Origin: Bacteroidales bacterium
Lineage (GTDB): Bacteria > Bacteroidota > Bacteroidia > Bacteroidales > UBA1402
Assembly (NCBI GenBank): GCA_028709215.1
Contig: JAQVXI010000001.1
Location: 248,537 to 312,536, forward strand
Reading direction: 5' to 3'
Length of the DNA: 64,000 nt
Below the pieces are notes generated by a model. It did not search any database. It was not told where the DNA came from and was given only the letters and a program-made list of their open reading frames with translations. How positions within the stretch are numbered: position 1 is the stretch's first letter; the number at the start of each line of letters is the position of its first letter. Of the stretch, positions 21,201 to 30,332 are shown piece by piece. Made by a program: the position numbers and the translations under genes.

Positions 21201-22013
21201 ATGAAAAGCACGATTACGGTTTTGATGTGGATGGGAGTACTTGCCTCTGTCTGTGCACAGGTGGTAACGACCGAACACCGTTTGCATCTTGGTTTTACCA
21301 ACGTCTCTATGCGGGACAGCTATTTATCTTCGATGCCCTACGAGGGGGTTGGAATGTCTTTTGCACATGCGGCATCCCGTTCCGTTTCACCCGAAAACGT
21401 TCGGGATTTATGGCTTTATGGCGCTGCCTTGCACTTGGGTGTCGCCCAAAATCCGGCCGGATCCGCCGGTATGCAATCGATTGTCGGTGAAATGCGTGGT
21501 GGATACGTACGTGTTTTTCGGCTGAGGCAAGGTCTCTGGATTGAACCCGGTCTACAACTTCAAATGGATGCCGGTGCAAGGAATATAGCCAGAAATGTAA
21601 ACAACCCTGCCAATATGGTGCTATCGATGGATGTTCGTCCCATCGTTCGCATGCTTTTTGACCACTATGGTTTAAAATTGCGCATGGAAGTGAGTAGTCC
21701 ACTGGTCGGTTTGATGTTTGTACCGGATTATGGCATCGGGTATTATGAAATGGTCTCTTTGTCCAATTGGAATCGGGCTTTTCATCTAAGCAGTCTGCAC
21801 AACAGGCAAGGTATAACCGGTCGCATTGACATGGATTTTACGGTATTGGATCGAGATTATTATGTAGGATTTTATCACCAGGCAATCCAATACAAAGCCA
21901 ATAACCTCTTCTTTTCAGACAAGCAGCAGGGTCTTGTTTTTGGGATGCGCTTTGAATCCTTGCGTTTGAAACCGGCTAATCGCAATCAAATACCCTCTGT
22001 TAAGCCCTATTAA
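21201..22013 (+). CDS. Hypothetical secreted (probable outer-membrane) protein
   Basis: Signal peptide MKSTITVLMWMGVLASVCAQ, then a beta-rich 250-aa region; start chosen at 21201. Confidence 0.6.
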   Translation: MKSTITVLMWMGVLASVCAQVVTTEHRLHLGFTNVSMRDSYLSSMPYEGVGMSFAHAASRSVSPENVRDLWLYGAALHLGVAQNPAGSAGMQSIVGEMRGGYVRVFRLRQGLWIEPGLQLQMDAGARNIARNVNNPANMVLSMDVRPIVRMLFDHYGLKLRMEVSSPLVGLMFVPDYGIGYYEMVSLSNWNRAFHLSSLHNRQGITGRIDMDFTVLDRDYYVGFYHQAIQYKANNLFFSDKQQGLVFGMRFESLRLKPANRNQIPSVKPY

Positions 22014-22014
22014 A

Positions 22015-23031
22015 ATGAAAAGCCATCCTTTGTTTATTTTGTCTGCGGTTTTGTTGCTCAGTTCCTGTTTACAACAGCCCGATGTGGAATCGAATGATGC
22101 AGAAGGCAATTTGCATGCCGCATGGCGCATCATCCAGGAGAAATATTGTTATTTATCGTACAAACAAATAAATTGGGACTCCGTGTACATTGCGTATACT
22201 GCTCAATTGGATACCGTAAAGGATGACTATCAACTGTTTGATCACATGGCATCCATGTTGGCGGAGTTGAAGGATGGTCACGTCAATCTACTGTCCGATT
22301 TCAATCGAAGTCGCTATTGGAATTGGTACACGGATTATCCCTTGCATTTTCAAGAGGAATTGATTTATGGTTCTGCTTACTTGGGCAATCGGTATCGGGC
22401 GGTAGGCGGATTGCGTTACGAACGCATCCATGGAGGCCAGGTTGGTTATGTGTATTATGGTAGTTTCTCGAATGGGTTTACCCGTGATCAGATCCGTGAG
22501 ATGCTCTATTATTTTAGGGACTGCAGCGGGATGATTCTCGATGTCCGAAACAACGGAGGTGGATCCTTGAGTTATTCAGAGACCTTGGCTTCCTATTTCA
22601 TGCAGACCACCACGCACACCGGCTACATTCAGCACAAAACAGGTCCTTCCCGCGATGCCTTTTCCGAACCCACACCAACATATACACCTACGGATACGGC
22701 TTTAAATTGGGCCAAGCCGGTGGTTGTTTTAACCAACCGGATGTCGTACAGTGCGACCAATGATTTTGTCAATCGCATGAAACAGGCTCCATATGCATGG
22801 GTGCTGGGAGATCAGACCGGAGGGGGCGGTGGAATGCCGATGACCGATGAGTTGCCCAATGGATGGTTGTTGCGGTATTCGGCCAGTCCTATGCTGGATG
22901 TCAATAAGAATCATACGGAATGGGGGATTGAACCGGATGCCTATGTTGAATTGAATAGTCTGGATGTGGTTCGGGGGATTGACAGCCTCATTGAGGCAGC
23001 CGTGGATTACATTGCTGGTTCGAACAAATAA
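22015..23031 (+). CDS. S41 (C-terminal processing) peptidase family lipoprotein
   Basis: Lipobox LLLSSC; GMILDVRNNGGGS, VVVLTNRMSYSATNDFVNRMK, DQTGGGGGMP match the S41 catalytic domain. Confidence 0.9.
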   Translation: MKSHPLFILSAVLLLSSCLQQPDVESNDAEGNLHAAWRIIQEKYCYLSYKQINWDSVYIAYTAQLDTVKDDYQLFDHMASMLAELKDGHVNLLSDFNRSRYWNWYTDYPLHFQEELIYGSAYLGNRYRAVGGLRYERIHGGQVGYVYYGSFSNGFTRDQIREMLYYFRDCSGMILDVRNNGGGSLSYSETLASYFMQTTTHTGYIQHKTGPSRDAFSEPTPTYTPTDTALNWAKPVVVLTNRMSYSATNDFVNRMKQAPYAWVLGDQTGGGGGMPMTDELPNGWLLRYSASPMLDVNKNHTEWGIEPDAYVELNSLDVVRGIDSLIEAAVDYIAGSNK

Positions 23032-23068
23032 TTTTTTGTACCTTTAAGGCTGTAAAAAACAAAATCGC

Positions 23069-23290
23069 ATGTTACAAACGCTCCATTTTCAATTGCGATC
23101 CGGAGAGGATCATATCCCATTGATTCAATTGCTAAAAGCGGTTTCCGTTGTTGATTCGGGCGCAGAAGCACAAGCCGTCGTCATGCAGGCTCGTGTTCAA
23201 TTGAACGGTCAGATTGAGTTGCGAAAACGAGCAAAAGTACGTAAAGGGGATGTCGTATTATTTGAAGAAATAGAGATTCACATTCAATAA
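23069..23290 (+). CDS. S4-domain RNA-binding protein (YbcJ-like)
   Basis: PLIQLLKAVSVVDSGAEAQAVVMQARVQLNGQIELRKRAKVRKGD. Confidence 0.85.
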   Translation: MLQTLHFQLRSGEDHIPLIQLLKAVSVVDSGAEAQAVVMQARVQLNGQIELRKRAKVRKGDVVLFEEIEIHIQ

Positions 23291-23291
23291 A

Positions 23292-23328
23292 ACGGGTGCG
23301 AAAAAATTGAAGTTTTTCTCACACCCGT
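23292..23328. terminator. Possible convergent terminator hairpin
   Basis: ACGGGTG...CACCCGT with internal A/T tracts (AAAAAA, TTTTT) between convergent genes. Confidence 0.4.
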
Positions 23329-23350
23329 ATCCCTGCTTGCTTTGTTTTAA

Positions 23351-25372
23351 TTATTGGATTTGATAGCGAAGGCTGATTTGATAGGATGCTCCCGGCAATG
23401 GAAGTCCTCCAAAATCATATCGATCGGCATTCAGCAGATTCTGCACAGAGGCTTTCCATTGCCAATGCATTCCGCAATCCCATTGAATGCCTGTATTCAA
23501 CAGCCATTCCGGTTGATATTTTTTTAGTAGATTGTCGTTTGGATCGGTATACGTGCCAGCTCGTGTTGAATACGAAGCATCAAGCACGGCCGCGATGCGT
23601 AACCAACGAAATGCCGTCAAATCACTGCTTTGCACACTTCCGTTCCATTTGTGTTGTAGGTAATCCAAGGCATATTTGGAATCATAGCCCTGTGCTTCCT
23701 TATCCATTTGCATCCAGCTGTAACCGGTTGTCATATGCCGAATGCCCTTGATTGGTTTTGTCCAACGGAGAAGCATTTCTGTACCCATGGCATTCACTCG
23801 CGTCAAGTTTTGACTTCTCCAAACGGTTTCGTCCGGGAACCGGATCCAGTCGATGAGCTGCCTCCCGTTTCTGTACCAGAGATTGCCGGCAAGATCGATC
23901 TTGCCCTTTGTTCCGGATGCACTCAATTCCCAACTGTCCGACTGCTCCGGATCAAGCGAAGCATTGCCGATTTGTGTGGCACTCTTGTAGTATAAATCGG
24001 TAAAGCTGGGCAATCGGACAGCGTGTTGCCAGTTGAGTGCCAGTTGGCTTTGTTGCCCCATTTGGTACTGAATGCGGCTGCCTCCTGTCCAGTAAAATCC
24101 AAAATCATTGTTCCAATTGGCCGAAGCACCCAGTCCCAGACTCCAGCGGTTTACATACCAGGTTGGATCAACAAACCAGCGTGCGTTCAAACGGTTTTTT
24201 GCATGACTATACTTGGCGTGATGGTCGATGGGCTCTCCCAAAACGGTACTGTAAATATGCTCGTTTCGAAGTTCTGCGCCCCATTGGAGCCGAGTATGAT
24301 TGAATATATGTTTGTTTTTAAGCTGAAATCCACCGACATCGCTTCGGTGTTGATTGGGTCCTGTGTACCAATCGGCTGCACCGATACCCGCTCGAAACAG
24401 CTCAAATCGGTCGTGGTGACGTCTGAAGAAACCCTGAATTTGGTGATCGGAGCGGCTCCGATGCAGATTCCATTGGATGGATCCAAGATAGGTGCGGGTT
24501 GCATCAAATTGGTTGGGGTAAGCCAAACTGTAAAAACCGTTTGCTCCGAATTCTTTTGTTTGAACACCGATTTGTGCTGACCATGCTTGTTGAGCGGTCG
24601 TTTCTAATCGAACATGCATCAAACCATCGATGCGATCGTAGTCCGTATTGTGACGGTATCCGTCACTTTTTTGATGATTGAGCTGACCCGAGAATTGAAT
24701 TTTGTCTTGTTTGTAGGACCAATGCGTGGCTTGCATCCATCGCTGAAAACTACCCAATCCCAGTTCCGCATAGGCTTTCAATCCATCTGGATCGGAGTCG
24801 TTGGTCGTAACCAAATTGATGGCTCCACTGAACGCTGCCGGTGCCAAAAGGCGGGCTGCGGACCCTTGTAAAATTTCAATGCGTTGGAGTTGTTGGAGTT
24901 GTACCGGCAGATCCAGGTTGTAGTGGCCGGTTTGTGGATCGGTAAAGGCGATACCGTTGAGAAGGATAACCGTTTGATCAAAACTACCGCCGCGCAGACT
25001 GATGTCGGTTTGCATTCCATCCATTCCGCGTTGACGTACATCGACGCCAGGCATACTGCGAAGTGCCGATTCAATCTGTTGACCGGGTATTCCGGATAAT
25101 TGACTGCGATCCAGAATCTGACTGAGTCCGGATGCGGCGCTCCAGGGAATTGGCTGTTCTGCTGAAATCTCAATTTCATCGAGATCAACCCGTTGTGTAC
25201 TGTCCGAAACGATCGATTGAGCTTTCACACCTTGATGCGGCATCAGAACCAAGCTGCAGCTGCAGGTGATGACTGCAATCTTGACCACCTTGTGCAGGCT
25301 GGCAAAAATGGCATAGCCCTTTCTGGACCAACGTTTAAAACAAACGCTGTCGTTTTTTTTACTTGTTCTCAT
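23351..25372 (-). CDS. TonB-dependent outer-membrane receptor (BtuB/siderophore-like, non-SusC)
   Basis: Plug domain RSMPGVDVRQRGMDGMQTDISLRGGSFDQTVILLNGI..LQRIEILQGSAARL; C-terminal SVQNLLNADRYDFGGLPLPGASYQISLRYQIQ. Confidence 0.9.
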   Translation of the reverse strand: MRTSKKNDSVCFKRWSRKGYAIFASLHKVVKIAVITCSCSLVLMPHQGVKAQSIVSDSTQRVDLDEIEISAEQPIPWSAASGLSQILDRSQLSGIPGQQIESALRSMPGVDVRQRGMDGMQTDISLRGGSFDQTVILLNGIAFTDPQTGHYNLDLPVQLQQLQRIEILQGSAARLLAPAAFSGAINLVTTNDSDPDGLKAYAELGLGSFQRWMQATHWSYKQDKIQFSGQLNHQKSDGYRHNTDYDRIDGLMHVRLETTAQQAWSAQIGVQTKEFGANGFYSLAYPNQFDATRTYLGSIQWNLHRSRSDHQIQGFFRRHHDRFELFRAGIGAADWYTGPNQHRSDVGGFQLKNKHIFNHTRLQWGAELRNEHIYSTVLGEPIDHHAKYSHAKNRLNARWFVDPTWYVNRWSLGLGASANWNNDFGFYWTGGSRIQYQMGQQSQLALNWQHAVRLPSFTDLYYKSATQIGNASLDPEQSDSWELSASGTKGKIDLAGNLWYRNGRQLIDWIRFPDETVWRSQNLTRVNAMGTEMLLRWTKPIKGIRHMTTGYSWMQMDKEAQGYDSKYALDYLQHKWNGSVQSSDLTAFRWLRIAAVLDASYSTRAGTYTDPNDNLLKKYQPEWLLNTGIQWDCGMHWQWKASVQNLLNADRYDFGGLPLPGASYQISLRYQIQ

Positions 25373-26828
25373 TTGAATTTATTTTTGATAAAAACTTGTG
25401 TTGTGTAACACAAGCAGGGATTTCTTCGGGATAATGACTGATATAAATCATGGTTGCATGATTGGAACGAGCGTATTCGTCCAATAATTGTCGGATGTGA
25501 AACTTGTGGCTTCGATCCAAGCCGTGTAGGGGTTCATCCAGCAATAAAAAGCCAGGATTTTTGACCAATGCCCGTGCGAGTAAACACATTCGCTGCTCCC
25601 CATACGAGATGCGCAAAAACGGACGGTCTACCAGCTGTTTAATGCCCAAACGAGCCATCCAATCAATGGCCTGTTGCTGCTGTGATGCGTTCAATTTTTT
25701 GTATAAACCGATGCTGTCGTGCAATCCGGATCCGACTACCTGCAAGCAGGAAATGTCTTTTTGATAATAATGATGCAGTTCGGGCGAGATGTAACCGATG
25801 TTGCGTTTTATGTCCCATATGCTTTCGCCACTTCCCCGTTTTTTTCCGTACCAACGAATGTCGTTCGCGTAAGCCTGTGGGTTATCTGCATGGATCAAAC
25901 TCAGCAAGGTCGATTTACCACTTCCGTTGGGTCCACGCAAGGCCCATTTTTCTCCTTCTCGGATGGCCCAGTTGAAATCATGCAACAATACATGTTTACC
26001 GTATTGAATATGAACGGATTTGCATTCTATGACAAAGGGGGAATCGTTTGGTGCCGCTTCGTAAATATCATTCTTTTGTTGTACGGGTTCGGGAAACAGC
26101 GCTTGCTGCAAATTCAGGTCGAGTAAGAACTCGGTGCGTTTTTTTGCCACGGTCAAACGCAACTGATCGATGACTTGTACGTCTGTACAGAATGCTGGAA
26201 TGTCATCCGGATTGGAAAGCAATAAGATCAATTGAATGCGCTCTTCAACAAGCGCTTGCATTCCTTCGTTTAATTGAGCTCGACCCGCTGCATCCAAACC
26301 AATGTATGGATTATCCAAAATCAGTAGGGCAGGAGTCTGGGTTTTGCACAACGCCTGAATCAACAAAAAACGTCTCAGTTCGCCGCTGGATAAATGAATC
26401 AGGCGTTTGTCAAGCAGATCATCCGCCTGTAGGCGATTGATCCACTCGTTGCTGCGTCCGGGATGAAGTTGCTGTCCAAGGATGTCCCGGACAGAGACGG
26501 CTTGGTCCGATTCATCGGAGTGCCAGCGTTGTTGATAACTGTGCGTGCGATAATCTTCGGTTAGTCCGTAAATGGAATGAAAACTGAGCATACGCAGCCC
26601 TTCCGAAGGGCTTATGCCCCTGGCTTCAAACCATGGGCGGGAAAGGTGACCCGATTTGAGTGCATGTTTTCCAGCCAGAACCTCGGCAAAGCGTGTTTTG
26701 CCAGCTCCGTTGGGGCCAATAACCACCCATTGTTCGCCGGATTTGAGCGACCAGTTTAATGGCTCCGTAAATTGGAGATCGGGATGTCTTAATACCGCCG
26801 ATTCCAGATGAATGCGTAGATCTGGCAA
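25359..26828 (-). CDS. Duplicated-NBD ABC ATPase (ModF-like), no transmembrane domain
   Basis: Two Walker A motifs (GPNGAGKT and GPNGSGKST) and two Walker B motifs (LLILDNP, FLLLDEP); overlaps the TonB receptor start by 14 bp. Confidence 0.85.
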   Translation of the reverse strand: MPDLRIHLESAVLRHPDLQFTEPLNWSLKSGEQWVVIGPNGAGKTRFAEVLAGKHALKSGHLSRPWFEARGISPSEGLRMLSFHSIYGLTEDYRTHSYQQRWHSDESDQAVSVRDILGQQLHPGRSNEWINRLQADDLLDKRLIHLSSGELRRFLLIQALCKTQTPALLILDNPYIGLDAAGRAQLNEGMQALVEERIQLILLLSNPDDIPAFCTDVQVIDQLRLTVAKKRTEFLLDLNLQQALFPEPVQQKNDIYEAAPNDSPFVIECKSVHIQYGKHVLLHDFNWAIREGEKWALRGPNGSGKSTLLSLIHADNPQAYANDIRWYGKKRGSGESIWDIKRNIGYISPELHHYYQKDISCLQVVGSGLHDSIGLYKKLNASQQQQAIDWMARLGIKQLVDRPFLRISYGEQRMCLLARALVKNPGFLLLDEPLHGLDRSHKFHIRQLLDEYARSNHATMIYISHYPEEIPACVTQHKFLSKINSNENK

Positions 26829-26830
26829 GG

Positions 26831-27007
26831 TTATTTGGGTTGCCAGTAGCAGCGTTTGGGTGAAACAATGTCACCGGTTTTTTTTAAGGCTTGCATGGCC
26901 TTATCGACTTCTTTTCGATCCAAGCCGGTTAGTTCAACAACTTTACCGGCATTCACCGGTTCACCGGCCGTTTTCATTGCTTCGAGTACTTGATTATTTG
27001 TGTCCAT
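26831..27007 (-). CDS. Small (58 aa) winged-helix DNA-binding-like protein
   Basis: MDTNNQVLEAMKTAGEPVNAGKVVELTGLDRKEVDKAMQALKKTGDIVSPKRCYWQPK reads as an HTH/wing; internal start chosen. Confidence 0.7.
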   Translation of the reverse strand: MDTNNQVLEAMKTAGEPVNAGKVVELTGLDRKEVDKAMQALKKTGDIVSPKRCYWQPK

Positions 27008-27038
27008 AGATGTATTGTTTATCGGATACGACGGGTTA

Positions 27039-27066
27039 CAAATATACAAAAAAGGATCAAATCCAA
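27039..27066 (-). promoter_or_regulatory. Putative promoter upstream of the wHTH-ABC-TonB receptor unit
   Basis: Minus strand TTG-N17-TATATTTG; spacing slightly short. Confidence 0.35.
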
Positions 27067-27509
27067 TGGAGGAAACCGTAGGTAAGATGAAGCCATAAAT
27101 AATAGCGAAGACCTTTACCCACAAACATCGCGAAGGCGGTAAGGGCTATGTTGGCACGCATAAAACCCAGACTGACGGCAATGATGTCGCCCACCAGGGG
27201 TACAAAGCTAAAGAAAGCCATCAACGCACCCTTGCCCTGTAAAAACGTTTTCATTCGATCGATGCGTTCCGGACGTATTTTTAAGTAACGAACCATCCAT
27301 TCCGTTTTGCCCAAATATCCGATGCCAAAACAACTCATGCCGCCCAAAAAATTCCCGCCTGTTGCCGCGATCAAACACCAATTTGGATCGGCGCCTACGG
27401 CGAGCAATCCACTCAATACCAGTTCGGAACTAAACGGAAGAATGCTTCCGGCCAAAAACGTTGCCAGAAATAAGCCCCAATAGCCCCAATCAATGAGAAA
27501 ATCCATCAT
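27057..27509 (-). CDS. DedA/YqaA-like (VTT/SNARE-associated) small membrane protein
   Basis: GLFLATFLAGSILPFSSELVLSGLLAVGADP..ATGGNFLGGMSCFGIGYLGK; about 150 aa. Confidence 0.85.
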   Translation of the reverse strand: MMDFLIDWGYWGLFLATFLAGSILPFSSELVLSGLLAVGADPNWCLIAATGGNFLGGMSCFGIGYLGKTEWMVRYLKIRPERIDRMKTFLQGKGALMAFFSFVPLVGDIIAVSLGFMRANIALTAFAMFVGKGLRYYLWLHLTYGFLHWI

Positions 27510-28546
27510 GGTCGTTCAATTTTGAAAACAAATCCACTGGCTGTCTGATATGCACCCCCTTGCGTTGCGTTAAATAAATACGCCGGTTTGCCGTCTTTCA
27601 TTAAAAGTTGCGGGCGTTCCAGTCGTCCGTAGCGTTTTAGGTGTGAAGGAGCCGGTGGTTCGTCACGATAATGATCCATACCCAGCCAGGCGATTTCCGG
27701 CTTGGACCAGTACAGTCCGTCCGTGCTTTCAAAGTACAAGCCAACGGTGTGGTTGTAAAAACCCATATCACGCATGAGCATGCGATAGCGACCCTCCTCA
27801 TACCATACATAGGCATCTTCAACCTGTTGGTTGGCCCCCAGGCTGGAAAAATCGATGATCGGATTTGATGCGTAGCGCGTATAGGGACCTTCCGGTTTAT
27901 CCGCAAGTGCCAATCCATATTTTCGATTGCCTCGAATGCTGCCTTTTTCGTTTACGTAGGCGGAATCGTTCCAGGACTTATAATAGAGTCGATAACTGCC
28001 ATCCGGAGCGGCCAAAAAAGCAGGATTGGTGGTGCAGTGGTCGTCCCAGGATCCTGGGGCTCCGGTTTCCAAAAGCGGTTGATTGCTACGCTCCCATGGG
28101 CCGTACAGATTGTTTGACTTTGCCAAACCAATGCGTTTGGAGTTGGTTTTACGATTGTTGTTGCCCATATAAAACAGGTAATACGTGCCGTCAATTTCCT
28201 GAATGTGCGGATTGTGGCAGGTGGTCGCATCCCAAAAACCCGGTCTGGGTGCAAGAACGGTCGATACATAGGTGTACGGACCTTCCGGTTGATCGGCCAC
28301 AGCATGGGCTATTTCGCAACTGCTGATCCAGCCGCCCATGCCTTTGGATGCAGGCCAACGGGAATAAAATACGTGCACTTTTTCATCCGGGCCGTAGATC
28401 GGTGCAACACACCAAACGTACCAATCCTTTGTTTCCAGGATGCGTCCCAAGGGTTTGAGTTGCTTGCAAAAGGCGGCAGTGTCTCCAGCCTGCATCCCGG
28501 TGAGGGATAGGAAGAAGGTGAAAAGCGTCAGGCGGAGGTATCTCAT
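27506..28546 (-). CDS. Secreted beta-propeller glycoside hydrolase (GH43/GH117-like fold)
   Basis: Signal peptide; repeated propeller motifs CHNPHIQEIDGTYYLFYMGN, DDHCTTNPAFLAAPDGSYRLYYKSW, VEDAYVWYEEGRYRMLMRDM; start at 28546. Confidence 0.7.
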   Translation of the reverse strand: MRYLRLTLFTFFLSLTGMQAGDTAAFCKQLKPLGRILETKDWYVWCVAPIYGPDEKVHVFYSRWPASKGMGGWISSCEIAHAVADQPEGPYTYVSTVLAPRPGFWDATTCHNPHIQEIDGTYYLFYMGNNNRKTNSKRIGLAKSNNLYGPWERSNQPLLETGAPGSWDDHCTTNPAFLAAPDGSYRLYYKSWNDSAYVNEKGSIRGNRKYGLALADKPEGPYTRYASNPIIDFSSLGANQQVEDAYVWYEEGRYRMLMRDMGFYNHTVGLYFESTDGLYWSKPEIAWLGMDHYRDEPPAPSHLKRYGRLERPQLLMKDGKPAYLFNATQGGAYQTASGFVFKIERP

Positions 28547-28557
28547 GATTGATTTGT

Positions 28558-29541
28558 TTAGGGATAACGATAAAATTCCAGCGCATCCAGTTGGCGTTCG
28601 TTGAGTTCCAAGGCGGCAAAGGTAGCCATCGTAACCCGAACATTTGCCTCGAGTACCCAAAAATCGGCATTTTCAACCATTAAATCAAGGCCGAAAAAAC
28701 CGTGATACCCACACAATAGACCATCTAATTGCTTTAAGACGATTCGGATCTTGTCGATCATCCAGCCCGGTAATCCGGTAACCGGTTTCAACAGCGCGCC
28801 TGCATACTGTTTTTTTTGAATGATTTTCATTTCGGAATAGCCAAAAAGGCAATAGCGTCCCATCGCATCCCGAAGCAATTGTACGCTGACCGGTGTTCCC
28901 TCAACGGCCGTTTCTTTATACCAGGTGGCCGGGTGCTTTCGGCTGGGCCATTGTGCTCCGTCCAGGTCGGAGGCATGAAAGGTTGCGTATCCTCCTGCCC
29001 CATGTGCGCGTTTGAAGTAGCAAGCTTCTCTGCTGTCGAATGCATATGTTTTGGGGTCTATGCGCTCCCAAGTGGGGGATAGGTCCCCAAGCGCCTCCTT
29101 TTGTGCAATTTTGTCGTTGTAACGTAAATAGTCGTCAAAACGATAATTGATACGCAAACTGTGTGCGTCCGCCCATCTCTCGGCATCGCGGCTGGGGACA
29201 GCCACCCACAACGATTGAATGCCTGTAGGGCAACTCTGTTGTAGCATGCGTTGATACAAACTGGGCCTTGGATCTCCGTCCATGGGTAGTATCCAAAGTC
29301 GGTTGCGTTCCGGCTCTGTATGCCGCAGCGCATATTGGTTGACGGCAATCGGTTTGTCCGACAAACTTCGACACAAGCTATTCTCAAACGAAACGATGTA
29401 ACGATGTTTGCCAATGCAGGTGTCCAACAAGGGGCGCGGGTCAAAACTGTACAAGCAGTCCGTTTGCTGTAGGAATGGGATGTCGCTTGTTTGCAGCGGT
29501 TTTACGCTTAAAATCGCCTTAGAAGGTACCGTAAAGTGCAT
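28558..29541 (-). CDS. ATP-grasp superfamily protein of unknown substrate
   Basis: CYFKRAHGAGGYATF (phosphate/Lys loop), EGTPVSVQLL, GLDLMVENADFWVLEANVRVT (Mg-binding E/N motif); overlaps GntR by 23 bp. Confidence 0.65.
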   Translation of the reverse strand: MHFTVPSKAILSVKPLQTSDIPFLQQTDCLYSFDPRPLLDTCIGKHRYIVSFENSLCRSLSDKPIAVNQYALRHTEPERNRLWILPMDGDPRPSLYQRMLQQSCPTGIQSLWVAVPSRDAERWADAHSLRINYRFDDYLRYNDKIAQKEALGDLSPTWERIDPKTYAFDSREACYFKRAHGAGGYATFHASDLDGAQWPSRKHPATWYKETAVEGTPVSVQLLRDAMGRYCLFGYSEMKIIQKKQYAGALLKPVTGLPGWMIDKIRIVLKQLDGLLCGYHGFFGLDLMVENADFWVLEANVRVTMATFAALELNERQLDALEFYRYP

Positions 29542-30226
29542 ATTCTTGCGTATTGCAGAATACCTGACTGTATAGATGGAATCCCGGGCGATTGGTGCTG
29601 ATCTTGCGATCCAATTGTAAAATGGGATGTCCTTGTTTTACATCAAAAAAATCGACCAGCTTTTTATCGGCTTTGATGGCAAAAATCCGTTGCTCTCCAC
29701 CCTTGATTTCTACCTGATAATGGGTACGAAGGATGTTAAACAGGGAGGCATCTTCCAGATTACGCATGGTAAATCGGGGGAAGTTGATGTTGGGCAACAT
29801 CGTGATGTCAAAGAAAACCGGGCGTTGGTTGACCAGGCGGAGGCGTTCAAAATAAATACAACCGGCATCGCGTTCGGCATCGGATATTTGGAAACCAAAC
29901 GCTTCTTTCCAAGGACGCATTTCGGGTTTTACAACAATGCGTGTTTTGAGGTTTTCTCCCAACGCGGAGGTGGTACTTTTCAGTGAAAGAATGCCCACAC
30001 CCTTGGGTTTTCCAACGACGATGCTGCCCTTGCCCTGTTGTTTTTGAATAAAATTATCGACCACCAAGCGATCCAGCGCTTTGCGTACGGTTGGTCTGGC
30101 TACCTGGTGTATACGTGCCAGTTCATTTTCAGAAGGGAGGAGGTCGCCGGGTAGGAGCATTCCGGATTCAATTTGCCCACGGATGTGTTCGTAAATGAGG
30201 CGGTGTTGTGGTAGGTCTATTTGCAT
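29519..30226 (-). CDS. GntR-family regulator with UTRA domain (HutC subfamily)
   Basis: N-terminal wHTH QIESGMLLPGDLLPSENELARIHQVARPTVRKALDRLVVDNFIQKQQGKGSIV plus a UTRA-like C-terminal half; start chosen at 30226 because a TATCTTTG -7 element lies at 30250-30257. Confidence 0.9.
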   Translation of the reverse strand: MQIDLPQHRLIYEHIRGQIESGMLLPGDLLPSENELARIHQVARPTVRKALDRLVVDNFIQKQQGKGSIVVGKPKGVGILSLKSTTSALGENLKTRIVVKPEMRPWKEAFGFQISDAERDAGCIYFERLRLVNQRPVFFDITMLPNINFPRFTMRNLEDASLFNILRTHYQVEIKGGEQRIFAIKADKKLVDFFDVKQGHPILQLDRKISTNRPGFHLYSQVFCNTQEYALYGTF

Positions 30227-30332
30227 GTTTTTCGCTCGGTTCTTTCTCACAAAGATACACTTTTTTAGTTGTGGGATTGTCTGTTTTTACGTAAATTGCC
30301 ATGCTTTTAATACGAATTAAGTTTAAGAACGG

